Positions 9,678 to 20,439 of a DNA stretch of 64,000 bases are shown here, piece by piece. Each line of letters opens with the position of its first letter. Positions within the stretch are counted from its first letter, which is position 1. The notes under the pieces are model-generated. The model saw nothing but the letters and a program-made list of their open reading frames with translations. It did no database searches and was not told where the DNA came from. Position numbers and translations under genes: made by a program. The stretch lies in assembly GCF_010730575.1 (NCBI RefSeq), contig NZ_AP022614.1, forward strand, positions 1,798,001 through 1,862,000, read 5' to 3'. The stretch comes from Mycobacterium parmense (GTDB taxonomy: Bacteria; Actinomycetota; Actinomycetes; Mycobacteriales; Mycobacteriaceae).

Positions 9678-11450
9678 TCAGCTCGGCGTTATCGCCAGCG
9701 CGAGCTGCTCGGGCAGGTAGTTCAGCAATCCCTGAGCGAGGCCGCTCAGCGGCGTGCCGCCGGCCGGAACGGTGACCGTGCCGAAGGGCGGCCCGAGGGT
9801 GACGGCAGCGGTGTAGGGAGTCGTGGGCACGAGAAGCCCGTTCAGGGGAAGGTTGATGGTGGAGGGGAAGCCCGCGAGGTTGAAGCTCAACGGCACCGTC
9901 GTCTGCCCGTTGAGGAAACCGTTGGCGACGACGGCCGGCGCGTCGATCAGGGCGGCGGCCGCTCCGAACCCATTCCCGGCTTCCGCCGCCCCGACGAACG
10001 CCTCCCCCGTCGCGTTGAACGCGTTGAGCCCGTTGATGGGAGCGCCCGCGGCGTCGAAGACCAGCGCCATCGGCAGCCCGAGTGTGTTGGTCAGGGAGAC
10101 GCTGAACGACGGCGGGAGAATCGTGATGCCGATGACCGGCACCGCGGTGATGCTCGTGTCCGTCACGGTGTCGAGGATGTTCGTGAAGTTCTGGGACATC
10201 TGCGCGGCGATCGAGCCGGCCGGCAGCAGGTTGGTGAAGTTCTGCGCCATCTGCCCGGGGATGGCCAGGATGGGCAGCAGATCGCCGATGGTCCCCGTCA
10301 CGGAGACGCTGACGGTCGTCCCGACGGTCGTCACGGCGAAGCCCGTGACGAACAAGCTGCCGAACCCCTGCACGATGTCGGAAATCGCGCCCCCCACGTT
10401 GCCCGCGGCGAGCGCCTGGAAAGCCGACTGGAACGCCGCCGGCAAGGCCTGCAGACCGATTCCGAAGTCGTGAGCCGCGTTCTGCAGCGACATGGAGATG
10501 ATCTGGGCGTAGGCGATCTGGTTGTCGATGAACTGCTCGACGTACGGGGCCGGATCGAACGCCAGCAGCGACTGGAAGGCGGCCGAGATGTTGGCAGGCA
10601 GGTTGGCCAGCACCGTCGGGAAGTTCTGCAGCAGGTATTCGACGCCCGCCGCGACCGTCTGCGCGTAGCCGACCTCGTTGGTGACGAGCTGGTGCAGGAA
10701 GGGTGCCGGATTGGCGGCCCACGTTGTGCCCAGCGTCTGCAGGTTGGCGACCGTGTTCGCGAAGAGGGCCTGGTAGGGGCCCTCGACGGCGGCGAGGCCG
10801 TTTGCCGCGCCGGCCTGCAGCAGGCCGGGCGCGAACGCGGCCTCCAGTGAACGCAGCGCGCCGGAGAGGCCGACGAGGTTGCCGGAAAGGGGCTGCAGGG
10901 CGGCCTGCACCTGGCCGGACAGCAGCGACGCGGCACCGCCGCCTTCCAGCGCGGTCACCATGGCGCCGGCGTGGTTGACGCTCTGGCCCACCGACGAGCC
11001 GAGACCGCTGAGCAGCGATCCGAGCGGCGCCGCGCCGATCGGCAAGATCGACGACTGCGCGGTGTGCAGGCTCGAGGCGAGTGCACCGGCGGTCCCGCCG
11101 GGCTGCCCGAGCAGACCATTGAGGGTTGCGAGGGAGCCGCCGCCGGCGTTGAGCGCGTTCTGCTCGGCGTTGGCGATCTCGGTGCCGAGGTAGGCGGCCG
11201 CGCCCGAGCTGATCAGGTTGACGAACTGCTCGTGAAACGCCGTCGCCTGGGCGCTGATGGCCTGGTATTCCTGGCCGAAGGTGTCGAACATCGCCGCGAC
11301 CGAGGCGGACACCTCGTCCTGCGCGGCGGCCACCACTCCCGTCGTGGGTACGCCGGCCGACGCGCTGGCCTCGACGAGTGCGGAGCGGATACCCGCCAGT
11401 TTCTCGGCTGCCGCCTGCACCGCATCCGGCGTCGCGACAACGAACGACAT
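9678..11450 (-). CDS. PE family protein, 590 aa
   Basis: PE domain MSFVVATPDAVQAAAEKL with secretion signal YLGTE, then a roughly 490-aa region ending in the family C-terminal domain: GPYQALFANTVANLQTL, IPGQMAQNFTNLLPAGSI, LIDAPAVVANGFLNGQ and a final YLPEQLALAI. The block AQNFTNLLPAGSI is shared with the 580-aa PE protein upstream, so these two are the closest pair. An upstream in-frame extension to 11756 was rejected: the PE motif and GGGAGA 8 nt before it fix the start at 11450. Function unknown; expected to be ESX-exported. Confidence 0.84.
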   Translation of the reverse strand: MSFVVATPDAVQAAAEKLAGIRSALVEASASAGVPTTGVVAAAQDEVSASVAAMFDTFGQEYQAISAQATAFHEQFVNLISSGAAAYLGTEIANAEQNALNAGGGSLATLNGLLGQPGGTAGALASSLHTAQSSILPIGAAPLGSLLSGLGSSVGQSVNHAGAMVTALEGGGAASLLSGQVQAALQPLSGNLVGLSGALRSLEAAFAPGLLQAGAANGLAAVEGPYQALFANTVANLQTLGTTWAANPAPFLHQLVTNEVGYAQTVAAGVEYLLQNFPTVLANLPANISAAFQSLLAFDPAPYVEQFIDNQIAYAQIISMSLQNAAHDFGIGLQALPAAFQSAFQALAAGNVGGAISDIVQGFGSLFVTGFAVTTVGTTVSVSVTGTIGDLLPILAIPGQMAQNFTNLLPAGSIAAQMSQNFTNILDTVTDTSITAVPVIGITILPPSFSVSLTNTLGLPMALVFDAAGAPINGLNAFNATGEAFVGAAEAGNGFGAAAALIDAPAVVANGFLNGQTTVPLSFNLAGFPSTINLPLNGLLVPTTPYTAAVTLGPPFGTVTVPAGGTPLSGLAQGLLNYLPEQLALAITPS

Positions 11451-11498
11451 GACCGTCTCCCATCGACTACGACGGCCGCCCGACGGCCATCGTGGCAA

Positions 11499-11514
11499 GG
11501 TGAGCCTAGTCACA
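11499..11514. promoter_or_regulatory. CRP-like or iron-box-like palindrome upstream of a PE gene
   Basis: GGTGAGCCTAGTCACA lies about 50 nt upstream of the PE start at 11450. It fits the CRP layout TGTGA-N6-TCACA at most positions, and it shares AGGTnAGCCTA with iron boxes but matches only about 11 of 19 IdeR positions. A near copy lies at 13628-13642 and a relative at 6138-6154. Confidence 0.4.
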
Positions 11515-11631
11515 TGTCGAATAGGCCGCTGCAAATTCGGTGTTTCGGTGCGCTGCATCCGCCCACAGAAACGGGCCGCGACCGACTGGGGGCGGGACGC
11601 CGATCGTGACGGCTTCCCGCCCCGACAGCGG

Positions 11632-13374
11632 CTAGAAGACGAACGACGGCAGGACCGGGCTGGGCAGGGCGATGGCCAGGGCCAGCTGGGACCTGAAGTC
11701 CAGCAGAGCAGGGATGATGCCACCGATCTGGGTGCCAGCCAGCGGGCCGAGGACATCGCTGACGACGGGGCTCAACGGAGTGAAGAGTCCACCCAACGGC
11801 AGTGACGCCGTGGTTGTGGTGACGAGCAGGTTGCCGACGTTCACCGTGAGCGGCGGCAGGTTCAGCAGCGCCTGGCCGTTGAGGAAGCCGTTGGCGACGG
11901 CCGCCGGGGCGTCGAGGACCGATGCGAGTGCCGCCGACACGTTGCCGGTCTGCAACGCGCCGACGAAGGCCACGGCGCTGGAGTTCAGCGCACTGAGCGC
12001 GCTGGCGGGCGCGCCGATCCCGTCGAACAGGAGCTGCAGCGGCAGACCGAACGAGATGCCCAAATCCGCCGAGTTCAGTGACGACCCGAAGTTGGTGAAG
12101 GCGTCCACCAGGTTGGTGAAGTTCTGCGCCATCAGGGCCGGGATGGAGCCCGCCGGCAGCAGGTTCGTGAAATTCTGGGCCATCTGACCCGGAATGGCGA
12201 AGATCGGAGCCAAGTCGCCCAACGGACCGAGCGGGGTGATGGGGAACTCGCCCGGCAACCCGAGGTCGGCCAGCGGGATGAACACCTCTTGGAAGCCGGG
12301 CAGGACGACGTTCTCGAGGCCTTGTGCGACGGCGTTCACCGCGCCCTGGAAGTTCCCGGCCAGCAGGGCCTGACCCGCGGCCTGGAAGGCCGCCGGCAAT
12401 CCGAGCAACCCGGTGCCCAGGTCGCGGGCCGCGGCGATCGGGGCGGTGATGAGGGTCTGGGCGTAGCCGATCTGGTTGTTGATGAACTGCTGCAACAGGG
12501 CGCCCGGATTGAAGGTTGAAAGACCTTGCAGCGCAGCCTGAATGGTTGCGGGCAGGTTGGCCAGCTCGGCGGGCAGGTTGGCAATGCCCGTTCCGATCGC
12601 CCCGGCGATCGACTGCGCATAGAACACCTGGTTGTTGACGAATTGGTGCAGGAACGGGAACGGGTTGGACACGAACGTGTTCGCGATCGCCTGCAGGTTG
12701 GTGACCGTGTTGGTGACCAGCGCCTGATACGGCCCCACGATGCTGGCACCGAACACGCCCGCGCTGTTGACCAGCCCCGGGAATCCGCCGGTCACCAGCG
12801 CCCCGAGCTGAGCCTGGAAGCCGCCGACCGCCTGGGAAATAGCCTGTCCCCCAGTCTGAATCGCGGCCGACACGCCCGCGGGAGCGCCGGCGATCGCCGA
12901 CGACACGGCGTTGACGTCGGCTTGGATCTGGCCGGCCACCGCGGCGCCCAGGCCGCCGTTACCGAGCGCGATGAGGGTGCCGCCGACGCTCTGGCCGACC
13001 TGGCCGAAGGTCGATCCGGCCCCGGAGAGGGCGCCGCTGATGCTCTGCTCGACGTTGCCGAAGACCCCGCCGCCGAGCGCGACCTGCCCGGCGTTGGCGG
13101 CCTCCGCCGCAACGTACGCCCCGGCACTCGCGTTGACCAGGCTGACGAAGTGTTGGTGGAAGGCCTGCGCCTGCATGCTGAGCGCCTGGAACTCCTGGCC
13201 GACGTTTCCGAACATCGATGCGACCGCGATCGAGACCTCGTCCTGAGCCGCGGCCGCGATGCCCGTCGTGGGCCCGGCTACGGTCGTGCTGGCCTCGGCC
13301 AGCGACGAACGAATGGCCGCCAGATCTCCGGCCGCACTCTGGACCAGGTCTGGCGTTGCGATCACAAACGACAT
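11632..13374 (-). CDS. PE family protein, 580 aa
   Basis: PE domain MSFVIATPDLVQSAAGDL with YVAAE secretion signal. Then come about 120 residues rich in Ala/Gly (GQSVGGTLIALGNGGLG) and the shared C-terminal domain: GPYQALVTNTVTNLQAI, AQNFTNLLPAGSI, VLDAPAAVANGFLNGQ and a final LDFRSQLALAIA. The domain contains a near-duplicated AQNFTNL segment. ATG 13374 is preceded by GGAGGGAG. It is the most upstream member of the array; the 369-bp gap to pheT makes an independent promoter likely. Biochemical role unknown; ESX export is inferred from the PE domain. Confidence 0.84.
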   Translation of the reverse strand: MSFVIATPDLVQSAAGDLAAIRSSLAEASTTVAGPTTGIAAAAQDEVSIAVASMFGNVGQEFQALSMQAQAFHQHFVSLVNASAGAYVAAEAANAGQVALGGGVFGNVEQSISGALSGAGSTFGQVGQSVGGTLIALGNGGLGAAVAGQIQADVNAVSSAIAGAPAGVSAAIQTGGQAISQAVGGFQAQLGALVTGGFPGLVNSAGVFGASIVGPYQALVTNTVTNLQAIANTFVSNPFPFLHQFVNNQVFYAQSIAGAIGTGIANLPAELANLPATIQAALQGLSTFNPGALLQQFINNQIGYAQTLITAPIAAARDLGTGLLGLPAAFQAAGQALLAGNFQGAVNAVAQGLENVVLPGFQEVFIPLADLGLPGEFPITPLGPLGDLAPIFAIPGQMAQNFTNLLPAGSIPALMAQNFTNLVDAFTNFGSSLNSADLGISFGLPLQLLFDGIGAPASALSALNSSAVAFVGALQTGNVSAALASVLDAPAAVANGFLNGQALLNLPPLTVNVGNLLVTTTTASLPLGGLFTPLSPVVSDVLGPLAGTQIGGIIPALLDFRSQLALAIALPSPVLPSFVF

Positions 13375-13551
13375 TTCCATCTCCCTCCGACACACTGCTG
13401 AGTCGAACTGACGAGTAACTTACTGGTGGGTCAACTTACTGCAGGGTAATGACTGTTGTGCTTGTGTACAAGAGGGCGTTCCCTTTCCGCCTTACCCCAG
13501 CTCAACAGCCTGATGACCGCCGGTCATCGTCTTTGCGACATGAGCGCAGAA

Positions 13552-13581
13552 GGGCCTCGCGCACGCACGTGCGCGAGGCCC
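13552..13581 (-). terminator. Terminator hairpin downstream of pheST
   Basis: Perfect 12-bp stem (GGGCCTCGCGCA / TGCGCGAGGCCC) with a 6-nt loop, 163 nt past the pheT stop and before the PE array. No T tract follows, as is common for mycobacterial terminator hairpins. It separates an essential operon from PE expression. Confidence 0.6.
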
Positions 13582-13627
13582 CCCTCACTTACTTCGCAGT
13601 CGGTTACCTGCCGGTAACCAAGACAAA

Positions 13628-13642
13628 GGTGAGCCTAATCAC
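13628..13642. promoter_or_regulatory. Palindrome matching the element upstream of a PE gene
   Basis: GGTGAGCCTAATCAC, preceded by AAA, is almost identical over 17 nt to the element at 11499-11514. It lies about 255 nt upstream of the PE start at 13374 and about 100 nt past pheT. As an iron box it scores about 12 of 19 positions; as a CRP site it has GTGA-N6-TCAC. Confidence 0.35.
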
Positions 13643-13743
13643 GGCTTCTCGAGGCGACAAAAGACAACGAACGTTGTCACATAATCCTCTTAGGGAAGCA
13701 AACGATCGCCCCCGGCAAACAATGGGGCGGCAGTACCGGCTGG

Positions 13744-16229
13744 CTAACTGCGCAGCTCCGCGCCGAGTGTCTCGGCGGCGCGTCGCACGGCGCCGTCGCG
13801 AGCCGCGCTGGCGTCGTCTTCGGTGAGCGTGCGATCCGGCGCACGGAACCGCAGCGCGAAGGTCAGGGATTTGCGGTCCTCGCCGACCTGCGGCCCGGTG
13901 AAGACGTCGAAGAGCTGAATGTCCTCCAGCAGCTCTCCCGCGCCGTCCGCGACCGCGTCCGCGACGGCCTGGGCCGGTACGTCCGCGTGCACCACGAGGC
14001 TGAGGTCCTGGAACACGGCCGGAAACGGAGAGACTCGCGGCGCGGGCAGTGCCACAGGGACCGGGATCACGCTGAGGTCGAGCTCGAATGCGCACGTGCC
14101 CTTGGGAAGCCCCGAGCGCTCGATCACCGCGGGATGCAGCTGACCCGCGTGGCCGACCGGCGTGTCCCCGACAAGCACCTCGGCGCACCGGCCGGGATGC
14201 CACGGCAGGTACTGCGCGGCCCGGAACCTGACGTCGATTCCGCTGGCGCGCGACACAATTCGCACCGCCTCGAACGCGTCCGTCGCATCGGCCCGCCGGC
14301 CCGGACCCCACGGGCCCCGCCGCTCACGCAGACCGGCCAGGACACCGGCGACGTGCTGCGGCTGCCGCGGCAGGGAGGCGTCGAGCGCCGCGATCTCGGC
14401 GTCGGTGGGCCGCCGGTGCACCGGGATCAATTCGACGCTTCGTGTGTGCTCGGTGGGCTGGACGACCTGCGCCAGCGCATACAGCGCGACGTCGACCAGA
14501 CCTCGGGATACGTTGCGAACCAGCGCTTCCAGCAGAGCCGGCAGCAGCGTCGTGGCCAGCTGGGGACGGTCGGCCTCGAGCGGGTTGAGCACGTGCGTGG
14601 TGTCGCGGCGCGGGTCGTCGTCGGGCAACCCCCACTGGTCGAACACGCCCGCGGGCAAAAACGGCGTCGGCAGGATCTCGACGTACCCGGATTGCGCCAG
14701 CGACCTGCCGATGGCACGGCGACGCTTCTGCAGCGCGGTCAGGCCGCGGCCCGGCGGGGCCGGCGGCAGCACCGACGGGATGGCCTCGAGGCCCTCCAGC
14801 CGCAGCACCTCCTCGACCAGGTCGGCGGGCTGCAGCAGGTCGGGCCGCCAACTGGGCGGCGTGACCGTCAGCGCCTCCCCCTCGTCGGCCACCAGCGCAC
14901 CGATCTGCGACAACCGCCTGGAGGTCACCCCGGGGGCATAGGCCACCCCCGCGAGGCGGTCGGGCAGGTCGGCGGCGATCCGGATGGGCGGGAGCGACCA
15001 GTTCTCGCGCGGCGGGTCGCCCCGCCAATCGGTCAGTTTGTCCGACACCGCTCCTCCCGCGATGTCCACCAGGAGCCCGGCGCAACGGTCCAGGGCCGCA
15101 ACCGAAATGGCCGGGTCGATGCCGCGTTCGTAGCGACGGGCGGCCTCGCTGGGCAGGTGCAGCCTGCGCTGGGTCCGCGATACGGCGGCCGGGTCCCACA
15201 CCGCGGCCTCCAGCAGCACGTCGGTGGAATCGGCGCGCACCTCGGTGCTCGCCGCGCCCATCACGCCGCCGATCGCCGCGGTCGCCGCGTCGTCGGCGAT
15301 GAGGACGTCGCCCGGAGCCAGCCTGCGCTCGATGTCGTCCAGGGTGACCACGGTCTCCCCGGGCCGCGCGAAGCGCACCTGTAAGCCGCCGGTGATGCGG
15401 TTGCAGTCGTGGGCGTGCATCGGGTGGCCGAGTTCGAGCATCACGTAGTTGGTGACGTCCACGGCCGGCGAGGTCGCGCGGATGCCCGCCAGCAGCAGTC
15501 GCCGCTGCAGCCACCACGGCGACACCGCGGCGGGGTCGATCCCGGTCACCGGGCGCAGCGCGAAACGGCGCACGCCGGTCTCGCCGTCGACCTTCAGCGG
15601 CCACGCCTCCCCTTCGGCGGGCAGCGGTTTCACCCCGGCGGGGTCGACGAAGTCCAGGTCATAGGCGCACGCGACCTCGCGCGCCAGCCCGCGCACCGAC
15701 ATGCAGTAACCCCGGTCGGGAGTGATCGCGAGGTGGAACACCACGTCGTCGAGCCCCAGCACCGCGGCGCCGTCGGCTCCGGGTTCGGCGGTCCCGGCGG
15801 GCAGCACCAGGATGCCGGAATGGTCTGCGCCCATGCCGAGTTCGGCTGCCGAGCAGATCATCCCGTCGGAGTCACGGCCGTAGGTCTTGCGCGCCGTGAT
15901 GGTGAAACCGCCGGGCAGCGTGGTGCCGGGCAGCGCCACCACCACGGTGTCGCCGACGACGAAATTCGTTGCCCCGCAAACGATGTGGCGGGGCGCACCC
16001 TCGCCGACGTCGACCAGACAGGCCCGGATCGGCTTCTTGAAACCGGTGAGCTCCTCGATGTCGGTGACCCGTCCCACGGTCAGCGGGCCGTCCACCGGGC
16101 CGAGGGTCTGCACCTCTTCGACCTCGTGGCCTATCCGCACCAGCGTCTGCTCGAGATCGCCGGGGGCGACGTCCCAGCCCGGGGCGCCGGCCGCCACGAC
16201 CTCGCGCAGCCAGCTGTAGGGAACGCGCA

Positions 16230-16230
<1 letters not shown>
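13744..16230 (-). CDS. pheT: Phenylalanine-tRNA ligase beta subunit
   Basis: 828 aa, the usual length for mycobacterial PheT. With PheS it forms the (alpha-beta)2 enzyme that charges tRNA-Phe in the cytoplasm. Seen: an N-terminal EMAP-type tRNA-binding region (about residues 40-155, including [15 protein letters not shown]), the central B-domain core, and a C-terminal anticodon-binding FDX-ACB domain ([18 protein letters not shown]). The ATG at 16230 overlaps the pheS stop (TGATG), indicating translational coupling. A longer open frame reaches 16419 but lies inside pheS and was rejected. Confidence 0.97.
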
Positions 16231-17393
<1,163 letters not shown>

Positions 17394-17420
17394 TCAGGCG
17401 CCGGCTCGGCGCCGGGGCGG

Positions 17421-18242
17421 CTAGCCGGTCGCGACCGGCTCGGGACCGGTCAGCGCGTCCCCGACCGCTGCGGGCAGCACGGGCACGGACCTACGCGCCG
17501 TGACGAAATTCGTGAGCTTGTAGGCCGCGAACGCACCCACCAGACCGAATACCGGGGCCGCGGCCATCGTCCCCCAGTGGTGGGCCAGGACGAGGAAGCC
17601 GAACCCCGACGAGGCGGCCAGCATCAGGCACCGCACCGGGGTCCAGTGAATCGGCTGCCGGAACCGGGCGGACACCAGCACCCCGAGGATCACGGCGACG
17701 GTGTGGCCGGCGTCGGTGAAATCGCCCCCGATGATCGCCGAGGTCAGGCCGACGGCCATCCACCAGCCGACCCACGCCGGCCGCCAGCGCTGCGGCATCG
17801 CCGCGGTCATCGCCCCGAGCACCGCCAGCGCGCCGTAGCTCATCCCCACGTCGCTGGCCCGCGTGATCGACAGCGGCAACCAGCCGAATTCGACCGCCCC
17901 GGCGAGGGCGGCGGCGACCACCAGCGTCGCGCCGATGTGGCCGACGAGGAACGCGACCATGAGCCGGATGGTGCTCAGGTGCAGCTCGGCGAGCGCGAGC
18001 AGGCAGGTCAAAAACGGCAGCCAGAAGTAGAGCGGCCCGGCATCGACAACGAGCGCGCTGCCCAGCAGCGTCCCGAGGTGGCCGTGGGCCAGGTTGTGCA
18101 CGTTGGTGCTGGCGCGCTGGACGATGACGTCATGCGCGTGCGGGCCGAGGGCGAGGATCGCGCAGCTGATGGCCAGCAACACGGCCGCATACGCGACGGT
18201 GAATTGGACCCGGGCGAGCCGGGACAGAAGTGCCGCTATCAT
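17421..18242 (-). CDS. Rhomboid-like integral membrane protein (Rv1648-type)
   Basis: 273 aa with about six to seven hydrophobic segments. The layout is rhomboid-like: a NVHNLAHGHLGTLL segment (residues 47-60) resembles the H-x-x-x-H-L stretch of TM2, GMSYG at 133-137 places Ser135 as in the GxSG motif, and His180 sits in a later segment (DAGHTVAVILGVLV) where the catalytic His is expected. In GlpG the Ser-His spacing is 53 residues; here it is 45. So a serine protease fold is plausible, but the family is annotated only as a conserved membrane protein. The start lies 9 nt after the cyclase stop, so the two are co-transcribed and probably extend into pheST. Confidence 0.7.
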   Translation of the reverse strand: MIAALLSRLARVQFTVAYAAVLLAISCAILALGPHAHDVIVQRASTNVHNLAHGHLGTLLGSALVVDAGPLYFWLPFLTCLLALAELHLSTIRLMVAFLVGHIGATLVVAAALAGAVEFGWLPLSITRASDVGMSYGALAVLGAMTAAMPQRWRPAWVGWWMAVGLTSAIIGGDFTDAGHTVAVILGVLVSARFRQPIHWTPVRCLMLAASSGFGFLVLAHHWGTMAAAPVFGLVGAFAAYKLTNFVTARRSVPVLPAAVGDALTGPEPVATG

Positions 18243-18251
18243 CGCCGTCCA

Positions 18252-19178
18252 TTATGGCTGCGGATTCGTTTGAGCAGAGCCATCGGAGCCTGTCCACTCC
18301 TTAAGAGTCTTGAGGCGATAAATCGCCACGTCTGCCGGCATCCCGGCGGGTTTGGGGCCGAACATCGGCCGGCGCGCGCGTTTGGCAACGACGCCCAACG
18401 CGTCCAGTTCGCTCTGAGGTATCAGGTCCAACGTAGAACTCGACACCATGATTCCACCTTTTGTGGCGCGTTCCATAACGCGAGCGGCCACGTTGACGTC
18501 GACACCGAGCCAATCCGCCGCCAGCCGCTGGGGCCGACCAGTGTGAATGCCCACCCGCATACGAGGTGTGAAGCCCGCCACTTCGACGGATTTGAGTGAC
18601 TCTTTGGCGGCCAGAACCGCCCGCACCGCCACCGTCGGGTCGCCGAACACCGCCATCAGCCCGTCGCCCATCCGCTTGACGATGTGCCCGCCAGCGTCCA
18701 GCAGCGGCGGCTCGATGGCACGCGCGACCTGTCGCAGCAGGCTCAGCGCCGCCTCGTCGCCGGCCTGTAGGGACCAGGCGGAGAATCCGACAAGGTCGGT
18801 GAACACCAGCGTCACCTCGGGGTTGGCGGGCCGTCGCGACACCGTCTCGGTCAGCGCCTGCCACACCTGCAGCACCCCGAGGCTGACCTCGCGCGACACC
18901 GCGTCACGATCGCCGAGCAGCCGGTCGGCAGCTCGGGCGGCGGCGCGCGGACCCCCGTCGCCGGCGGTTGACAACGGGTCGCCGAATTCCGGGTCACCGG
19001 GCAGCAGCCGACGCGCCCGCCGGACGAAGGCCACCGCGCCGGGGCTGTGATTCCGGCCGTGCAACCACTGCGTCGCGTTGTGCACAGACGCCGGGGCACG
19101 CCGTCCAGGAGCGGGTGACTCCGCCGCGGTCACCGGTTCGGCCTCGTCGGGATCCGGTTCGCGATGCGCGAGTTCCAC
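18252..19178 (-). CDS. Class III adenylate cyclase (Rv1647-type)
   Basis: 308 aa, soluble. The C-terminal cyclase homology domain (about residues 115-290) carries the full catalytic set: metal-binding D128 (VFTDLVGFS) and D172 (MGDGLMAVF), adenine-selecting K168 and D222, and transition-state N229 and R233 (VNVAARV). It should therefore make cAMP from ATP. The first 110 residues include a helical region without a recognised domain. The GTG start at 19178 is the only candidate before a Pro/Ala-rich tail. It heads an operon with the rhomboid-like gene and is divergent from the mpaB-type gene, sharing a 193-bp promoter region. M. tuberculosis has PE17 in this gap; here it is absent. Confidence 0.88.
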   Translation of the reverse strand: MELAHREPDPDEAEPVTAAESPAPGRRAPASVHNATQWLHGRNHSPGAVAFVRRARRLLPGDPEFGDPLSTAGDGGPRAAARAADRLLGDRDAVSREVSLGVLQVWQALTETVSRRPANPEVTLVFTDLVGFSAWSLQAGDEAALSLLRQVARAIEPPLLDAGGHIVKRMGDGLMAVFGDPTVAVRAVLAAKESLKSVEVAGFTPRMRVGIHTGRPQRLAADWLGVDVNVAARVMERATKGGIMVSSSTLDLIPQSELDALGVVAKRARRPMFGPKPAGMPADVAIYRLKTLKEWTGSDGSAQTNPQP

Positions 19179-19371
19179 TTGGCCAGATTATTTCGTCCCG
19201 GCGCAGCCCGGCAACGACGGTCCCGGCGGCTGCGTCACACGGCGTCCGATCACGGGACCGCGACGCCCGGATGCAAACTCGGTAACGCCCGCCGCGGACG
19301 CCGCCCGGGCGATAGATAACGTGCGTTGTCAAAGTTATCGTGAGCGCAGTCAGGAGCACGAGGAGCCCGCG

Positions 19372-20439
19372 ATGACGCGCACATCGACGCAGTCCGCCGA
19401 AACGACGGCCACCGCCGGGCCGCTGGGCCCAGAATCCCTGACCTGGAAGTACTTCGGCGACCTCCGCACAGGAATGATGGGCGTCTGGATCGGCGCGATC
19501 CAGAACATGTACCCCGATCTGGGCGCGGGGGTCGAGCAGCACTCGATCCTGCTGCGCGAGCCGCTGCAGCGGGTGGCCCGGTCGGTGTACCCGATCATGG
19601 GCGTCGTCTACGACGGCGAGCGCGCGGCCCAGACCGGACGGCAGATCACCGGCTATCACCGCACCATCAAGGGCACCAACGCCGCGGGGCAGCGCTATCA
19701 CGCGCTCGACCCCGAGACGTTCTACTGGGCGCACGCCACATTCTTCATGCTGGTCGTCAAGGTGGCGGAGTACTTCTGCGGGGGCCTGACCGAGTCGGAG
19801 AAACGGCAGCTGTTCGACGAACACGTGCAGTGGTACCGGATGTACGGCATGAGCATGCGCCCGGTCCCGCAGTCGTGGGAGGAGTTCGCGCGGTACTGGG
19901 ACCGGGTGTGCAGCGAGGTGCTCGAGGTCAACCCGGCGACGCGGGAGATCTTCCGGATGCGGATCCCCAAGCCGAAGTTCGTGCTGCTGCCGACCCCGGT
20001 GTGGGACCAACTGTTCAAGCCGCTGGTCGCCGGCCAGCGCTGGATCGCGGCGGGGTTGTTCGAGCCCGCGGTCCGCGAGAAGGCCGGCCTGCGCTGGACG
20101 CCGGGCGACGAGATTCTGCTGCGGCTGTTCGGCAAGGCGGTCGAACTCGCATTCCTGGCGGTGCCCGACGAGATCCGCCTGCATCCCCGCGCGCTGGCGG
20201 CCTACCGCCGCGCCGAAGGCCGGCTGCCGAGCGACGCGCCGTTGGTCGAGGCGCCGGCCTTCGTGGGTCCGCCGCGCGACCGGCGCGGGCTGCCGATGCA
20301 CTACCACCCCCGCGGTTCGGCGCTTTCCACCGTGCTTCCCACCAAGGCGTTGATGGAACGCGCCGGCTCCCTGGTGCACACGACCCTGTCGCTGGCCGGG
20401 CTGCGCGCCGCCCGGGGCCGCCGCACGCAGGCCGCCTAG
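19372..20439 (+). CDS. Oxygenase MpaB family (DUF2236) protein, Rv1645c-type
   Basis: 355 aa. The fold family includes rubber oxygenase Lcp and fungal MpaB, haem b proteins acting on long isoprenoid chains. Seen here: a Tyr/Arg/His-rich core YDGERAAQTGRQITGYHR with H96, and FYWAHATFF with H121, the kind of residues that serve the haem site. No signal peptide is visible. The substrate is unknown. ATG 19372 has GAGGAG 7 nt upstream, and an in-frame extension to 19078 was rejected. It converges on tsnR, and the two stop codons overlap within one CTAG. Confidence 0.8.
   Translation: MTRTSTQSAETTATAGPLGPESLTWKYFGDLRTGMMGVWIGAIQNMYPDLGAGVEQHSILLREPLQRVARSVYPIMGVVYDGERAAQTGRQITGYHRTIKGTNAAGQRYHALDPETFYWAHATFFMLVVKVAEYFCGGLTESEKRQLFDEHVQWYRMYGMSMRPVPQSWEEFARYWDRVCSEVLEVNPATREIFRMRIPKPKFVLLPTPVWDQLFKPLVAGQRWIAAGLFEPAVREKAGLRWTPGDEILLRLFGKAVELAFLAVPDEIRLHPRALAAYRRAEGRLPSDAPLVEAPAFVGPPRDRRGLPMHYHPRGSALSTVLPTKALMERAGSLVHTTLSLAGLRAARGRRTQAA

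Larger units (their letters stand above)
13375..13743. other. 369-bp gap between pheT and the PE array
   Basis: No gene is supported here. From right to left the gap holds a GGTGA-N6-TCAC palindrome (13628-13642), a second inverted repeat GGTTACC-TGCC-GGTAACC (13602-13619), the terminator hairpin at 13552-13581, and about 175 bp that should contain the promoter of the PE gene at 13374. Confidence 0.6.

Noticed and set aside
13602..13619. GGTTACC-TGCC-GGTAACC as a second terminator
   Set aside because: The stem is only 7 bp, lies upstream of the stronger 12-bp hairpin and has no T tract. It may be an operator, but nothing supports a specific one.
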